From: Pseudomonadota bacterium
Lineage (GTDB): Bacteria; Desulfobacterota; Desulfobulbia; Desulfobulbales; JAGXFP01
Length of the DNA: 64,000 nt
Assembly (NCBI GenBank): GCA_018814305.1
Contig: JAHJAA010000021.1
Span: 23,609-87,608, forward strand
Direction of reading: 5' to 3'
Shown: positions 62,983 through 64,000 of the stretch, in pieces
How the letters are laid out: the number at the start of each line of letters is the position of its first letter
Numbering within the stretch: position 1 is the stretch's first letter
Notes under the pieces: model-generated
What the model saw: only the letters and a program-made list of their open reading frames with translations
Database searches by the model: none
Told to the model about the DNA's origin: nothing
Made by a program: the position numbers and the translations under genes

Positions 62983-64000
62983 TTACTGCACTGCTCCAGT
63001 CAGCTGGAAAGCGGCCCAGTAATAGGGATCGGCGTTGTAGGTGTTCATGACGTGGAGTTGGGCTTCCCGCAGGGCCTCGCGTTTATCTTCCTTTTCGAGG
63101 TTGTCGTAGAAGTTCTGCATCAGGATAGAGGTGGCCTGGTCGTCGACCTGCCAGAGGCTGGAGACGATGGAGCTGGTTCCGGCATAGAGGAAACCCCGGG
63201 TGAAACCGACCACGTCATCGCCATTGGCAACCTTGCCCAGGCCGGTCTCGCAGGCGGAAAGGGTGACCAGATCTGCCGGGATGGATAACTCATAGAGTTC
63301 CCCAACCGACAGAATCCCGTCGTTGGTCCCGTCTTTTGCCATATAGAGTCCGGAGGAAAGAGGGTGGGCGGCGTCGAAGGTTCCGTGGGTGGCCAGGTGG
63401 AGATAGCGGTACTGGCTGCTTAGATCCTTGACCGTGGTCTCGGTGGCCTCACCCCTGGTGAAGAGCCTGGCTTCGGGGATCTTTCCGGCGATGGCCCTGG
63501 CCTCTTCTTCAGCACCGGGCAGATCAAGGCTAGGGTCACCAAGATCGGGATTGCCGATGGCGAGGAGATTCCCGGCCGGTTGCTCGTGTTTTGCCTGTAG
63601 GAATTGCATGACCCCGGCACTTGGTAACACCCGCAGATGAAACTTGTCCAGCACATACTCCTGGCCGGTATGCAGGGCATTAAACGGCAGGTAATGGAGG
63701 GCGCCGTGGGGAACTATGGTGACGTTGCCGTTTTTGATCATCGGTTCGATGGGAGCAACAAGCCTCTGGTAGAGGGCGATCCCTGACGCTCTCAGTTCCT
63801 GCCGGGGGTTAACGACCTGGCTCTTCGCCTTGATTCCCCGGGCGGCTTCGGGTGGAGCGAGCAGACTGGTCCGGAAGGCTTTCACCGCCTGATCAAGACC
63901 AGTTGCATCAAGTTTCAGTCCCTTGACCCCATCCTTATCAACCACAAAGACAAAGAGGTCATCGTCAAAGCCGTAATACTCCACCAGGGTTTCTCCTTGG
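62983..64000 (-). CDS. CHAT-domain protease, N-terminus beyond the window
   Basis: The frame runs open to the window edge, so the gene begins outside; the GTG at 63984 is internal in my reading. CHAT proteases are caspase-like. The catalytic pair is complete: histidine in LHLATHGTFDAAHPL and cysteine in LVTLSACETGLG. Other conserved parts are GALHYLPFNALHTG, DKFHLRVLPSAGV, LLAIGNPDLGDPSLDLPGAE and FLYAGTSSIVSSLWQVDD. Many CHAT proteins carry N-terminal TPR repeats, probably outside here. The next gene downstream encodes a Sel1 lipoprotein. Confidence 0.92.
   Translation of the reverse strand, partial: QGETLVEYYGFDDDLFVFVVDKDGVKGLKLDATGLDQAVKAFRTSLLAPPEAARGIKAKSQVVNPRQELRASGIALYQRLVAPIEPMIKNGNVTIVPHGALHYLPFNALHTGQEYVLDKFHLRVLPSAGVMQFLQAKHEQPAGNLLAIGNPDLGDPSLDLPGAEEEARAIAGKIPEARLFTRGEATETTVKDLSSQYRYLHLATHGTFDAAHPLSSGLYMAKDGTNDGILSVGELYELSIPADLVTLSACETGLGKVANGDDVVGFTRGFLYAGTSSIVSSLWQVDDQATSILMQNFYDNLEKEDKREALREAQLHVMNTYNADPYYWAAFQLTGAVQ

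Overview
The window is a gene-dense chromosomal segment (about 55 protein genes, three tRNAs, an SRP RNA) from a Gram-negative anaerobe, most likely a Desulfobacterota member near the Desulfobulbales. Outer-membrane biology is shown by kdsB, a beta-barrel porin, several lipoproteins and the Tat translocase. Anaerobic chemistry is shown by radical-SAM proteins and a stand-alone siroheme/4Fe-4S reductase domain. The taxonomic guess rests on gene content and order and is an inference.

Layout. 1-2005: edge-truncated membrane protein, rsmJ, and a strongly folding gene-free stretch. 2006-7011: kdsB, a malate dehydrogenase, a YvcK/CofD-like protein with a large extra domain, prmA. 6946-7963: queE and queD on the other strand. 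8232-12172: a TTG-started DUF1015 protein, an N6-adenine methyltransferase, a YcaO-TPR protein. 12467-15717: a secreted TolB/FG-GAP protein and a porin. 16161-21071: a radical-SAM pair and a thiol/siroheme redox cluster, then tadA. 21158-24509: tRNA-Ser, ffs, dnaX-ybaB-recR, tRNA-Val. 24637-32576: the translation block thrS-infC-rpmI-rplT-pheS-pheT-ihfA-merR-tRNA-Pro. 32891-36049: surface proteins with PKD, DUF1566 and FGE-like domains. 36378-36491: a candidate sigma-54-driven small RNA. 36624-43209: DUF362, a FabL-type reductase, Maf and a 5-oxoprolinase-like fusion. 43236-50334 (minus strand): glyS, folE2, a receiver, galT, dksA, moaC, dnaJ, rpoZ. 50671-52768: three FlgO-like envelope proteins behind a candidate sigma-54 promoter. 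52781-55546: purA, tatB-like, tatC. 55553-64000: a 1391-residue membrane protein, another DUF1566 lipoprotein, a 12-repeat Sel1 lipoprotein and an edge-truncated CHAT protease.

How genes work together. FolE2, QueD and QueE are successive steps toward preQ0/queuosine. The ffs-dnaX-recR and thrS-to-ihfA blocks are conserved housekeeping operons. The siroheme-domain protein, the CxxC thioredoxin-fold protein and the TrxB-like flavoprotein (CVDC centre) suggest a sulfur/thiol redox module.

The most unusual signals are outside genes. Two long hairpins, at 21394-21504 and 38660-38770, share an apex (AGTGGACT), a one-base bulge beside it and a conserved right flank, yet their perfectly paired 19-20 bp arms differ completely in sequence. 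They look like two members of one palindromic element family. Other points of interest are an AUU start codon in infC, two candidate sigma-54 promoters, and a near-identical operator-like sequence upstream of two envelope genes.
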